From Anoplopoma fimbria (Eukaryota; Chordata; Actinopteri; Perciformes; Anoplopomatidae), in assembly GCF_027596085.1 (NCBI RefSeq), contig NC_072456.1, positions 14,894,744 through 14,958,743 on the forward strand: DNA of 64,000 nucleotides. The letters run 5' to 3'. Shown in pieces: positions 53,495 through 63,807 of the stretch (position 1 is the stretch's first letter; every line of letters starts with the position of its first letter). Position numbers and translations under genes: made by a program. The notes under the pieces are model-generated. The model searched no databases, had not been told where the DNA came from, and worked only from the letters and a program-made list of their open reading frames with translations.

Positions 53495-54158
53495 CCACCA
53501 CTGTTGGGCCAGGACAGAAAGAAGCTGTGACCGGGTGGATCGGCCGCAGGGACCTCCCCGAGGCAGCAGAGCGAAGTGGTCGGGCGGGGGGTGTAGGGCT
53601 TGACCATGGCCTGGAGATAGGAAGGAGCTGTTCCTTTCACTGCACCAGAGTCTTAAACTGGATGCGAGCTCTTACAGGGAGCCAGTGTAGAGAACGGAGA
53701 AGGGAAGTTGTGTGGGAGAACTTGGGGCGATTGAACACCAGACGTGCTGCAGCTTTCTGGACGAGCTCCAGAGGTCTGACGGCCGACGCCGGGGCTCCAG
53801 CAAGTAGTGAGTTGCGGTAGTCCAGGCGGGAGATGACCAGAGCCTGGATGAGCGCATGCGCCGTCTCGTCAGTGAGGAAGGGGCGAATCCTCCTGATGTT
53901 GTAGAGGAGGAGTCTGCAGGAGCGTGTGACCGATGCAATGTTTGCTGAGAGCGACAGTTGGTCGTCCAGGGTCACACCCAGATTCCTCACAGTCCGAGTT
54001 GGCGTCACCACGGCATCATCAATGGTGATGGACAGGTCTCGGTTTTGTCCAGGTTGATCTTCAGGTGGTGTGTCGCCATCCACATTGTTACTAAATGTGT
54101 TAACCTCACTGTTTAATGTACTGTTCAGTGCAGTGTAGGTTGTATAGTGTGGGATGTA

Positions 54159-54385
54159 CAGTACCAGTCAAAAGTTTGGACACACCTTCTCATTCAATAG
54201 TTTTTCTTTATTTTTATTTTTTTCTACATTGTAGATTAATATTGAAGACATCCAAACTATGAAGGAACACATATGGAATGATGTGGTAAACAAACAAATG
54301 CTCAACAAACCAGAATATGTTTTATATTTTAGATTCTTCAAAGTAGTTGAATGAGAAGGTGTGTCCAAACTTTTGACTGGTACTG
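54159..54385. mobile_element. Tc1/mariner-like MITE
   Basis: A 227-bp element with perfect 39-bp terminal inverted repeats (54159-54197 and 54347-54385, starting cagtaccagtcaaaagtttg). TA dinucleotides flank both ends (54157-54158 and 54386-54387), the Tc1/mariner target duplication. The 149-bp interior carries no transposase, so it is non-autonomous. Confidence 0.92.
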
Positions 54386-56192
54386 TACAGTTTTCAGTTC
54401 TGTTCTGTTACATATTAACTTCAGCACTGTTTTATTAATGGGAAGATAATTTTATTTGTCGATTTATCTTGATAACTTAGCTGAATTATGTCTATCGCCT
54501 CTAGTTTGCTTTCTTTTTTCTCTTTTTCTATTTTTGACCCAATTTCTAGTATCTTGAAAAGCTTCAAAACCAACACGTACATAACAGCACATACAGTGAC
54601 CTTACAACTTCTGATCACTGATTAAAATAAGTGTCAGGATGCTCACAGGAAGTTCAAACCCACAGTTTTCTCAGCTATTTTGATTATGAGTCTTATGTTC
54701 CAGAAAGGAAAAGCTGGTACATAAGGTAACATCGGTGTCTTTATAATATATGGGTTTGTTTGGGGAAGGTTCAGTTTTGACAGCTAATACCTGTTTATCC
54801 CTTTAGCTTATTCCAGAATTATATAAATACCCATATGATATGCCATCAAACTTATATATATAAGTAAATGATGATTATCTATTTCCCTTATTTGATTTCA
54901 CTTCACTGTCCTTTGGGACAGACCACTAGGGACCACATAACCTAACAACATAAACTGATAGTGACACTGTATATTTATTTCCTGTAAGTAACTCTGTCAG
55001 TGCTCATCACATAACTGCATTTCCTGCCAGGATATGACATATCCCCTACTCTCTGTCTATATTTTTCTCTGTGTCACTCTCTCCATTTCTGTCCCATTCT
55101 GTCCCTGTCTGCGACCACTTTGTCACATCTTCTTCCACATTGTTTGAGACAATTTGTTTGCACGTTGGAATAAAACACCTTCATTGTTTCTTCTTCTCTT
55201 GACTCTTTCCTATTCTTTGGTTGTCGTGTTATAGTCTCAACCTTTTCCCTAAACTCAAAAGGGGGCGTAACAGTGTGGATGTCCTGATAATGGACTTTTC
55301 GTAGGGCATTATCCCTTACCTTACTCTCAGCCATTCAGAATAGAATATTTGTCCCGACTATGGTATTAATTGACTTTATATGGCTTGTATGTCCATTCTA
55401 AAGATGCATTAACTGTAGATTTTAATGGATAGGGTCTAATCTATGTAGTTTTAGCAAATATTCTTATTGGTAACAATTATTGAAGCTACCAAGTAAATTG
55501 CTGAAATTTGGGAGTTCAAACAGGGCAAACAGCTATAGCAGTCAGATGATCAGACAACTCCTGTGTCGAAAAGAGAGAGAAAACTGAGAGTAATTGTGAA
55601 ATAATTATACAAACTGTTCTTTGTAACCATCCATTGCAGCTTACAGACCAATTTCCTGGTTCAACTTTGACTTGTACTCTTGTCGTGCACAATTAGCCAT
55701 TTATAGCAACACTTTGGGTTCTCTCGTTTTCAGTTTTACATCCAAGTAAAGACAATCTGGCTACACTGTTGGCTTGGTTACAACTTACTCCTGTTTCATG
55801 CATGTCGTTTGAAGGACATTGTTCTAGCAATATACAATAGACATGTTCCCAGATCTAAGCAAATACTTTGGTGAATACATCCCTGATAACAACCAATGGA
55901 TATCATGGCAAAATATTAAAAAAAGAAAACAACCCTGCATGACTTTAGATATGAATAAACATGTAAAGTAAATGGAGGGCTGAATAGAAACCAATTTCAG
56001 CAAAAGCAGATTTGCAAAGTGCCCAGCCGGAATAGTTGGTTGAGCACTATTTAGCACAAGAGTAAACAAAAATGTTTGAAATGCAACAAAACCAGCCCAA
56101 CTTTCAAAGTAGCTGGAGGGTCTCTGACCTTTTGTTCAATTAATTTGTATTGTATGTTTCAACGTTTAACTTTTTTTCTTTTTACTTTTGAG
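54386..56192. other. Upstream region of tbxa2r
   Basis: 1.8 kb, AT-rich. A pyrimidine-rich stretch with an AATAAA motif lies at 55040-55220. No exon or established element is recognised. Open frames here lack known motifs. Confidence 0.5.
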
Positions 56193-56282
56193 GTTGAAGA
56201 AAGAAATGAAATTCCTCACACTGGCATTGTCTGTCCATCGCTGAGTCATCTGAAATCAACGACCCCACACCAGCTGAACACC
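56193..56282 (+). other. tbxa2r: tbxa2r 5' UTR part of first coding exon
   Basis: Inferred acceptor at ttttgag/gttga after a T-rich tract (56171-56190). This gives 90 nt of leader before the ATG. The start of transcription is not identified. Confidence 0.4.
56206..56244 (+). promoter_or_regulatory. Upstream open reading frame before tbxa2r
   Basis: ATG to TGA, 12 codons (MKFLTLALSVHR), ending 38 nt before the receptor ATG. It matters only if the leader exon is as inferred. Confidence 0.4.
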
Positions 56283-57077
56283 ATGAATGTCTCAGTCGTG
56301 CCTTTTGCCAACAACACCCCACTCTGCTACTCCATAAACAACCCTCCATTCAAGATCAAATATACCGTCGCATCGGCTTACTTCTCATCCATCTTCACCG
56401 CTTTGGGTCTCACCTCCAATCTCATCGCCTTTGTGGTTCTCATCAAGTCCTTCCAGCGGACACATAGCCGCTCACGCTCTTTTCTGATCTTCCTGGGTGG
56501 CCTGGTGGTCACCGACTTCATGGGTCTTCTGGTCACCGGCTCCATCGTGATCTCCTTCCATGTTACGCACTTTAATTGGCGCCGGTTGGATCCAAACTGC
56601 CACTTCTGCAACTTTATGGGAATGTCCATGGTCTTCTACGGACTGTGTCCGCTGATGCTAGGTGCCGCCATGGCCATGGAGCGCTTCATTGGCATCAACT
56701 GTCCATTTGCACGCTTCACCAGCATGCCAAAGAGCCGGACAGTCTCCATGGTGCTGATGGTGTGGTTGATCGCCGGCTGCATAGCTTTGCTGCCCCTAAC
56801 AGGCATAGGAAGCTACCACATGCAGATTCCTGGCTCCTGGTGTTTTTTCAACATCGGCTCTGAGGGAAACAACCTGGCCTTCTCCCTGCTCTTCTCTTTG
56901 GTCGGGTTGATGAGCATTGCTGTGTCATTTTTGCTGAACACGGTGAGCGTTGTGACCCTGATCAGGGTGTGCTGTGGACAGGATAGTACCCAGCGTCGAC
57001 GAGACCACGAAATAGAGATGATGGTCCAGCTCATCCTCATCATGGTCATTGCTTCTATCTGCTGGTGCCCCCTACTG
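56283..57077 (+). CDS. tbxa2r: tbxa2r coding exon 1 (N-terminus to TM6)
   Basis: 265 complete codons ending ICWCPLL at a phase-0 donor (ctg/gtgagt). The intron between TM6 and TM7 is the position shared by prostanoid receptor genes. Confidence 0.95.
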
Positions 57078-60000
57078 GTGAGTTTGCCTCTTTGAAATAA
57101 GTAAGCCTTATATATAGTATGTGCATGTAATATGTTCAGGACTAGTTTTATGACAAACGATAAAGTCGCAATTATAATTAAAATGTTCAACTAGTAAACG
57201 TACGTAGGAGTGTAGAAATCTGAATCCAGGGTTCCTTGAGTTGCATTAACCAACTTCACACCAAGATAATGATAGCATTAAAGGTGCTGTCAGCATTTCT
57301 AATCCAATACACCCTTTGTCAAATTAAACAAAAATACTCACTGTTCGTTAAGTGTCTTTTCTGTGTGCGCTGAAAAAATATCACGTTTCCATCCACAGTC
57401 CTGGCTCTGTCAATTGGTAATAAACAAAGTGGTGCTGAACCCAGTCACACAACATTATTCCAGTCAATCAGCAACAGGGTGCAGTCATGCTCGTCCGCAG
57501 GACAGGAAAAAGGCCATGGATGTACGAAGAGAGAGGCAGTTGGGGACAAGAGGGACTTTAAATATATTAGTAGTATTTGTGTGGATGTTGAGTTAAAACA
57601 TCAACCATCTTTCTCCAGAATCGCTGACTCTCCCTTGAAGGACCAAACACAATTATTTATTTTTTAAAAAACAGCTAAAAGTGTGTGACCTGATAGACTA
57701 AACATTAACCAAAAGTAACAGCGAAACATGATCACTTATAAGACGGTAGATGGGAAGATAAGAATACATTCAGTTATAATATTGCAAAGTACCTTAACTA
57801 ATAGTGTCTACCAAATAATGGGTTTCTCCGGGAAAACCATGATCAAACCATATAAAGGCATCACAAAGTCCTAAGCTCCTTTTCTCTGCTCCTTCTCTAT
57901 ATGCTTCATTTCACCTTAGCAATTCAGCTTCCTAACTAGTTGATCTTAAAGCTTTCTGGTGTTACCCTGGATCAGAGAGCCCCTTAATGCCTTATTTGAA
58001 ATCACACTCTCAGGTTTAGAGCATGGGTGAAATCATTGCCTTTTAAGGTAAAACTTGGATTTGCTTTGTAGCTCTAGTTATTGGTTGTGTGAACTATAAC
58101 ATAACATGGGTTGAAAACTTACCCATGGGTTAGCTAAAACATTTTTGGGAACAAAGTTAAGGTTTAGGTAGAATTTTAACCCAACTGTCCATTGTGAACA
58201 TCTGTACAGCCGGCTTCCTGATTCTTTTGACTTTGACCAACTGCACTTGCCGTGGGCAATCATGGGGTTTCTGTATAATATAATTAGCGACATTATGGTG
58301 GTAGTTAACCAGGGATAACTGTCCTCTTGTTCAAAGCCTTTGTGAATATGTGATATATTTTCACCTATTTCTGCGATCTCAGCAACTGCTGTCTTTAATA
58401 AGCTTTTAACATAGCAAATGGGACAAGCTACAAAAATACAACTCAAGTTTTAATAGACTGCTCTTTTCCTGAAATATTTTTTCTAACTCTTCTTCTGGAG
58501 GATTACTATGAAGCTAATTACTGTAGAAGCAACATGAATAATTTACTCCAACCTGCTTAATCTCCATCCATGAAACTCTTCTTTGTCCAACTGTGTTAAT
58601 AAAAACAGGTTGAGGGGGACGGAGTGTCTTTTGATTTGTAAAATCAAACCCCCTTTGTGTGGATTTTTTTTGGTGTACCTTTCAGTTTTGAAAGGTGTTA
58701 TGGTAGTCATTTTTTAAAAAGGAGATTATCCTGGTGAAGCGGATGCCAAGCATTGCCATCTACCACATTTTGATGCTACCACTAGTTGCCAACTTCTATT
58801 AAACATAGAAGATGTTTAATAGAACATTCTATTGAGCATATCAGAGTAAGGAACAGAAGAGCTGAAGCTGCCTGACTGGAGCATATATATTTTTGCAGTC
58901 CTGTCTAACCTCAGTTGTGTGACACCCTGCACAGATATATATTCTGAAGAGCTCGGTGACTGCTGATCCTGTAAGAGATGATAATGTTTTGTTCTACATA
59001 CGAATGGTCACCTGCAATCAGATATTTGACCCCTGGATATACATCATGTGTCAAGTGTCCAGACTAAGGCGAGTAAAAAGTTAAACAAAAGCATTGAAAG
59101 ATTGTTACAATAACACAGCATCCCCATAGTAACTGCTCACCCACATCATCATTTTGGGCTGTGGTTGGCTGGCTGCCTCAGCGTGTCCTAAACATCTGCC
59201 AATGCAACTCATGGATGGACTGTACAATGCAGTTTACTCGATGTCTTGTAGCTTTCATACCATTACCAAAAAGCTCAAAGTTTTCATTGGGAGCATTCAT
59301 AGAGCCAGTGTCTCATCTGTTTTTTGCTGCTGCTATGCACCCTTCATTCCATTCCCAGTCGGTTAACAAACAGTTCACTTAAATAGTTCCAGCCCTTTGT
59401 CATGTTTGTTTATTATCCTTGCGCCTGCCATCATCCTGAAACTAACACACATGGTCCAAAACTTCAACGCTTAACTATCTGCAGATTGTTGTTTTGTTTT
59501 AGATACGGAAACATTTCTTTGAATCAGAGCTGCAGAAATCTTTACAGATAAGGGTTAAACATCAGGAAAGTCACTCAGGCTCAGTTGATGTAATGCTCCT
59601 GAAATATGCGCTGAATATTGCCTTCTGTGGAAGTGGAACTTCAACTAGGATAACTTACACCCTGGAAAACATAGACACTTTGCTTGTTTCAGTCTCTAGA
59701 GCACCTCTGCCTCTGAGAATAGTTTGCCTAAACTAAAACTTCTGTTTTGCACTTCATCTCAACACTTGCATGCAACATTTGTTACACAATAAAGTGGATT
59801 TATATAACTGTTTACTTGCACTGCTTGGATGTAAACCACATTAGAACTTTATTTTATTTTTTGGCACCAGCTGAATTCGGAACAGAGACAACAATAAGCA
59901 AATTTATCATTCGTTAAGGAGCTTGTTGGCATGTTTTCCCCCTGTAAGAGATTGTTCGGCCAGTACTAATAAGGCTATGCCTAACATAAAATGCTGCAGT

Positions 60001-60677
60001 TTAAGTGCAGCAGGGGGGATAATTGTGTTGCAACAGTCACTGCTTCTGGATGGCCACGCCGAAATTAGTCTATCCATTACCTCACTAGACTTAACACGTA
60101 TGTGTGTGTCTGTTTGCATTTGTAATATTAACCAATCTCATCTTTTACCTTTTGTTTCTCCTTTCTAATATCTCTTTCCCAATCTTTTCAACTATAATTT
60201 GATACTTGTCTCCCCAACTACTTTTTTACTTCCTCCCTTTAAACTTCCCATTCTATCTCATCCTTCCCCCACTCCTTTCCTCGATCATTTCTTTCCTCTC
60301 TTTTCTTCTTCTTTCCCTCATCCTTATCCCCACCTCCATCCTTCCACCAATAGGTCTTTATTGCACAAACTGTGCTGTCCGGTGAAGGCCTTAAGATCAA
60401 ATACCTACTCCTATGGCTACGATTCGCAACCTGGAACCAGATCCTGGATCCGTGGGTTTACATCCTGTTTCGAAGGGCAGTTTTTAAGAGAATCTACCCC
60501 CGCCTCAACTGGTCTCGCGGCTCCATCATGACCCTGTACCCGTCTGTCAGAGACACCGTCCGGAGGTTCACACGCTCTTCACTTGGGAGCACCCTGGATC
60601 CAGATGAAACAGGAGAGCCGCGGAATTCAAATGTAACACCCCCATCATCTTTGAAGCCACCAGCTCCTTCTCCATGA
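56283..60677 (+). CDS. tbxa2r: Thromboxane A2 receptor (prostanoid TP receptor), canonical form
   Basis: Join of 56283-57077 and 60354-60677, 372 residues (human alpha form 343, from memory). It is a class A prostanoid GPCR. The N-terminus has N-glycosylation sites NVS (Asn2) and NNT (Asn10). TM2 contains [13 protein letters not shown]. The predicted disulfide is Cys106 with Cys187 in PGSWCF, the prostanoid ECL2 hallmark. ERF 133-135 replaces DRY. TM7 has Arg288 (the carboxylate-binding arginine of this family), NQILDPWVY 293-301, then helix 8 FRRAVFKR and a Ser/Thr/Pro-rich tail. The closest match by eye is TP ([15 protein letters not shown] TM5, YLxLRxATWNQ). The family couples to Gq/G13 to raise Ca2+ in thrombocytes and vessels. 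The start was chosen at an ATG with A at -3; a longer frame from 56076 includes intron-like sequence. An alternative TM7 exon lies in the intron. Confidence 0.95.
57078..58934 (+). other. tbxa2r: tbxa2r intron, first part
   Basis: 1.9 kb between TM6 and the alternative TM7 exon, AT-rich. A perfect 13-bp hairpin lies at 58794-58824. No further GPCR-like exon is found in it. Confidence 0.7.
58935..59084 (+). CDS. tbxa2r: Alternative tbxa2r terminal exon encoding a second TM7
   Basis: After acceptor ccctgcacag, phase 0, it reads [20 protein letters not shown] then [29 protein letters not shown] and TAA. Spliced to 57077 it keeps the frame and aligns without gaps to the canonical TM7 exon: Ile268, Arg288, Thr291, Asn293-Gln-Ile, Asp297-Pro-Trp, Tyr301 and Arg311 match, and most other positions are conservative. 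A branch-like tctaac lies about 30 nt upstream. The product would have 314 residues with Cys for Trp292, no FRRA in helix 8, and a tail of about 12 residues. AATAAA follows at 59788. It is an inferred mutually exclusive last exon. A decayed duplicate exon is the alternative, but the intact frame, acceptor and stop argue against that. Confidence 0.75.
   Translation: MYILKSSVTADPVRDDNVLFYIRMVTCNQIFDPWIYIMCQVSRLRRVKS
59085..60353 (+). other. tbxa2r: Alternative-exon 3' UTR and remaining tbxa2r intron
   Basis: If the alternative exon is used, its UTR would run to about 59810 after AATAAA at 59788. The last 150 nt form the polypyrimidine tract of the canonical TM7 exon. Confidence 0.5.
59788..59793 (+). 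promoter_or_regulatory. Poly(A) signal AATAAA for the alternative tbxa2r exon
   Basis: AATAAA followed by gtggatttatataactgttt, 704 nt after the alternative stop and 561 nt before the canonical TM7 exon. Confidence 0.5.
60354..60677 (+). CDS. tbxa2r: tbxa2r coding exon 2 (TM7 and C-tail)
   Basis: Acceptor cttccaccaatag after a 150-nt pyrimidine-rich tract, phase 0. It begins [20 protein letters not shown] and continues [16 protein letters not shown], with a 107-residue total and a TGA stop. Confidence 0.95.
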   Translation, partial: VFIAQTVLSGEGLKIKYLLLWLRFATWNQILDPWVYILFRRAVFKRIYPRLNWSRGSIMTLYPSVRDTVRRFTRSSLGSTLDPDETGEPRNSNVTPPSSLKPPAPSP

Positions 60678-61560
60678 TTGTTTGGAGTTGAGTGTTGCAG
60701 CAGACAGAATGTCATCATTGGTGTTGCAGAATGTGTTTGACTGTGTCTTAAGCTCTAATGAGTTTCATGTTGATTGTGGCCCGGATAAGAGGCAGAATTG
60801 CACCAATGATATGAAATAATTGAATATTGTTATTTTATTGAATATAACTGAAATGTTCAACAGTATTAGCAATGACACTTTAATGTAGAACGAAGTATAA
60901 AGAGAGAGCAGCTAAATTCAATTTTAAGGGAGATCACACAGCTGCCCACTGCTCCTCAAACTATCCTTTACACTCCTTCTCCTGCTGTGGGATTTAAGAA
61001 TAATTACCAGTTAGACTTATATACCATTGTTACTAGCTTTGGTTGCCTACAACTTTAACCGCCATTTTGTTTGCATATATTTAGTTAGGTTTGTTTTTTT
61101 TCATAAACAATAAGTTATCTATTTTTATTTTCTTTCATTCTTTTTGAGACGCCGGGAGAATCATGCAATCTTTGCTAGTGTCCGTGAGTGAGTGTGCACC
61201 TCTGTGTCTGTGCACGACTAATCTCGCATTCTACTGCAGCACTCTGCATAATATTTTGGGTGGCCAGTAATTGCTGCATGTTTAAGGACCTCTCATGGTT
61301 GTGGTGAATTACATTTTTTCAAAACACCTTTTATTGCAAGCTCTACACTGCCTGTCACTGCCTGCTGACTTCTCACTCACTAACCCTCCCGGCCGGTAGT
61401 GATAACACAGTAAAGTGTTATCTCTGTCAGTATTTGTTGTTGTCTTTATGTTTGAAGAAATGTTTTTAGAAGCACAGAGGGCCGATGGGACACTAACATC
61501 TTATGGATCAAATTTGTAATCCCTTAATAAAATACAGTTTCTGTAACACCATAGTGCACA
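60678..61560 (+). other. tbxa2r: tbxa2r 3' UTR
   Basis: Noncoding, AT-rich sequence from the TGA to the first good signal, AATAAA at 61526-61531. Later A/T-rich hexamers could extend it. Confidence 0.6.
61526..61531 (+). promoter_or_regulatory. Poly(A) signal AATAAA for tbxa2r
   Basis: AATAAA followed by a T/G-containing stretch (cagtttctgtaacacc), 849 nt after the canonical stop. Confidence 0.55.
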
Positions 61561-63271
61561 CAATTCATCTAAAACTGATTTAGAGCTATCTACACGCACT
61601 GCCTTTTCTACAGGTAGTGCTCACTCAAGTGTTTAATTAAGTTAAGTTTTAAACAACTTTTTACAGTGGACAGGGGCATTCTTCAGGTGATTGTTTTAAA
61701 GTGATACTATATCCTGTTAAGATATTATGCCCTTTATGCTCATGTACACTTGCTTGGATGTTCCTGAGTGTCACAGTAGACCCAGGAATATGATGTAATT
61801 GTGTTTTCAGGCTCATGCTAAGTACTGTTCATGTATCGTTTCCTTTCGGAAAGCACCTTGAAACTGTGTGACCTTAAATGTTGAAGGAACAGTATGTTGA
61901 AGGAACAGTATCCGTGTAACTTTTGATCCCCTATCTTGTACAGGTGCTCAAGAGAATATGCTTTGATTAAAATGAAATATAATTTATAGACTGCTAGAGG
62001 CATCCAAACACTTTCCGTTTAAACTGTTTATACAATACATTATAATGTATTTTCTATGTGTTAAATGTTTTGATGATGCATATGAATCAAACCAGACTTT
62101 CCATCCCTATGTAACAAATTAAATATTTATGCAGTCAATGAAAATGTAAGGTTCATGTTGTCAATCTTTTCCACTGTCAACTTAAAAAATGCAAACAGAA
62201 ATATAATAGTATTAAAATGAGATGTGTTGCTGCATTCAAAACATTCAACAAAAAAGGCTTTAAGTGAGTAAAAATTATGTAAGTGCAGAAGGTTTTGAGT
62301 GTGCTAGTGTAAGTTAGTGTAAGTGGGAAATACATATTATGTTTAAATCTGGGTGAACTGACCCTTTAAAAAAAGGCTAAATCAACTACCTTACATTCCT
62401 TTGAAAGGAATGTGTGCCTACTTCGGTTTTAGATTTGAATATGTTCTATGCAAATATTTCTCAGACCCAGAGGGATTCAGGACACCCTAGCTTATTAATG
62501 GTTTTCATAGAAAAAATGTTATAAGAATTAGCTTTACTTACCAGCTGAGACTGATAAAGAATCTTAGTATGGGGTTCATCATATCAGATACACCTTCTCT
62601 TACCTCTTACCTTTTCTTTGGGCCTCACTGCAGTGCTAGTAAAACAGTTGTTATTTCTGCATCTCTTAGAGATGTTTAACTGAAACGTCAAGTTGCTAGT
62701 CAATTGTAAACGTTTTTATGATAACATTGAACAGGGATGATTTCGTTGTTAGATATTCCAAATTCAGCCTGATTATTCGGCCAGTGTAATGACAAACATT
62801 GTAGCAGTAAGAATACATTATAATATTATAGTTATCATATAAACCAACTAATGCAGTCATGTCTTGCTCTACTGGATAACCTAGTAACCCAGCTATTTAT
62901 GTTTATGAGTTTAAAAGATTATATTATCACTCATATCGGTCACTCAATTACCAGAAGAATCACTGAAGCAATAACCAACAAGATGTTTCTTGCTTTTCTC
63001 CGTAGCAGTATCATCAATTGAAAATGTGGAATGTGCTTGAGAGTAATGGCATTTGATTGTACATATAAATAAATGATTAAATTCCCAACTCTTTGAAGTG
63101 GGCTTTTCTGTTATACATACAGGCTTGAGAACTACTGTATGATTTCAACCTTTTTACTTACAATTTAAACATGTGAAATATGCCATACATTTTTCAGGTC
63201 TTCATTAAGAGGTGCAATCATGTACAAAGTGTTAAAACATCATCAGACAAATACTGATGTAACTGAAACAG
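61561..63271. other. Downstream flank of tbxa2r
   Basis: 1.7 kb of AT-rich sequence. It holds a perfect two-copy 16-bp repeat at 61879-61910. No exon is recognised. Confidence 0.6.
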
Positions 63272-63278
63272 TGTAGCC

Positions 63279-63573
63279 TGCGGCTGTGGCGTAGTGGAGA
63301 GCAAGGTAGTTCTCCAATCAGAGGGTCGGTGGTTCGATACCCGGCTTCGGCAGTCGATGTGTCCTTGGGCAAGACACTTAACCCCAAGTTGCTCCCGAAG
63401 GCTTGCCATCGGTGTGGACTGGATGTTGCATGAATGTTAGTTAGAGTCTGATGGTGGCACCTTGCATGGTAGCCTGTCATCAGTGTGTGAATGGGTGAAT
63501 GATATGTAATATACTACTGACTGTAAGTCGCTTTGGATAAAAGCGTCTGCTAAATGACTGTAATGTAATGTAA
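63279..63573 (+). mobile_element. tRNA-derived SINE with a LINE-type 3' tail
   Basis: tRNA-like head with A box tggcgtagtgga (63287-63298) and B box ggttcgatacc (63331-63341). The body contains cttgggcaagacacttaacc. The tail gtaagtcgctttggataaaa...gactg is followed by taatg repeats. It is flanked by tgtagcc at 63272-63278 and 63574-63580, a candidate 7-bp target duplication. Confidence 0.85.
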
Positions 63574-63722
63574 TGTAGCCAGTGTGTGTAATGTATTCCA
63601 GTGTTTACTTACTTACATGTAGTCACATAATGACCTATAACTTGTTCACATTGTTTTGTGAGCAAGAAAACATTTAACTGTCAAACTCTAACATGTAGTT
63701 TGATGCTTCCTTCTTTCCACAG

Positions 63723-63807
63723 TAAATACTCCCCAGTGCAGACACAGACAGAGAGAGAAGCACATTAAAACTAAGTGATCCTGAAGTATAAAGACTGAAA
63801 CAAGCCG
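63723..63807 (+). other. Possible noncoding exon near the window end
   Basis: 85 nt between a good acceptor (gcttccttctttccacag) and donor (ccg/gtgaga), with stops in all frames. It could be the leader exon of the next gene. No coding support. Confidence 0.2.

Larger units (their letters stand above)
52892..54085 (-). mobile_element. L2/CR1-type LINE fragment, 5'-truncated, interrupted by a SINE
   Basis: Read on the minus strand. From about 54075 there is THHLKINLDKTE, then a frame change (about 54040), then a reverse-transcriptase C-terminal part over 54030-53640 with VRNLGVTLDDQLS, YNIRRIRPFL, SRLDY and LLRSLHWLPVRARI. After degenerate sequence to about 53500 a SINE intervenes, and the reading resumes at QLPTDVRTAES (about 53265-53235). 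Then come a 3' UTR of roughly 31-bp tandem units (53072-53236) and the tail ending at 52892. Frame breaks make it inactive. Confidence 0.85.

Noticed and set aside
54632..55272. Possible solo LTR beginning tgtcagg and ending cgtaaca, with AATAAA inside
   Set aside because: The flanks show no matching target duplication and no primer-binding site or coding remnant adjoins it.
56076..56282. Longer tbxa2r N-terminus starting at 56076
   Set aside because: It would add 69 residues with no match to prostanoid receptors and crosses a T-rich tract ending in an acceptor-like AG at 56191-56192.
63279..63350. A working tRNA gene
   Set aside because: A and B boxes are present but there is no cloverleaf that I could complete, and the sequence continues into a SINE body and tail.
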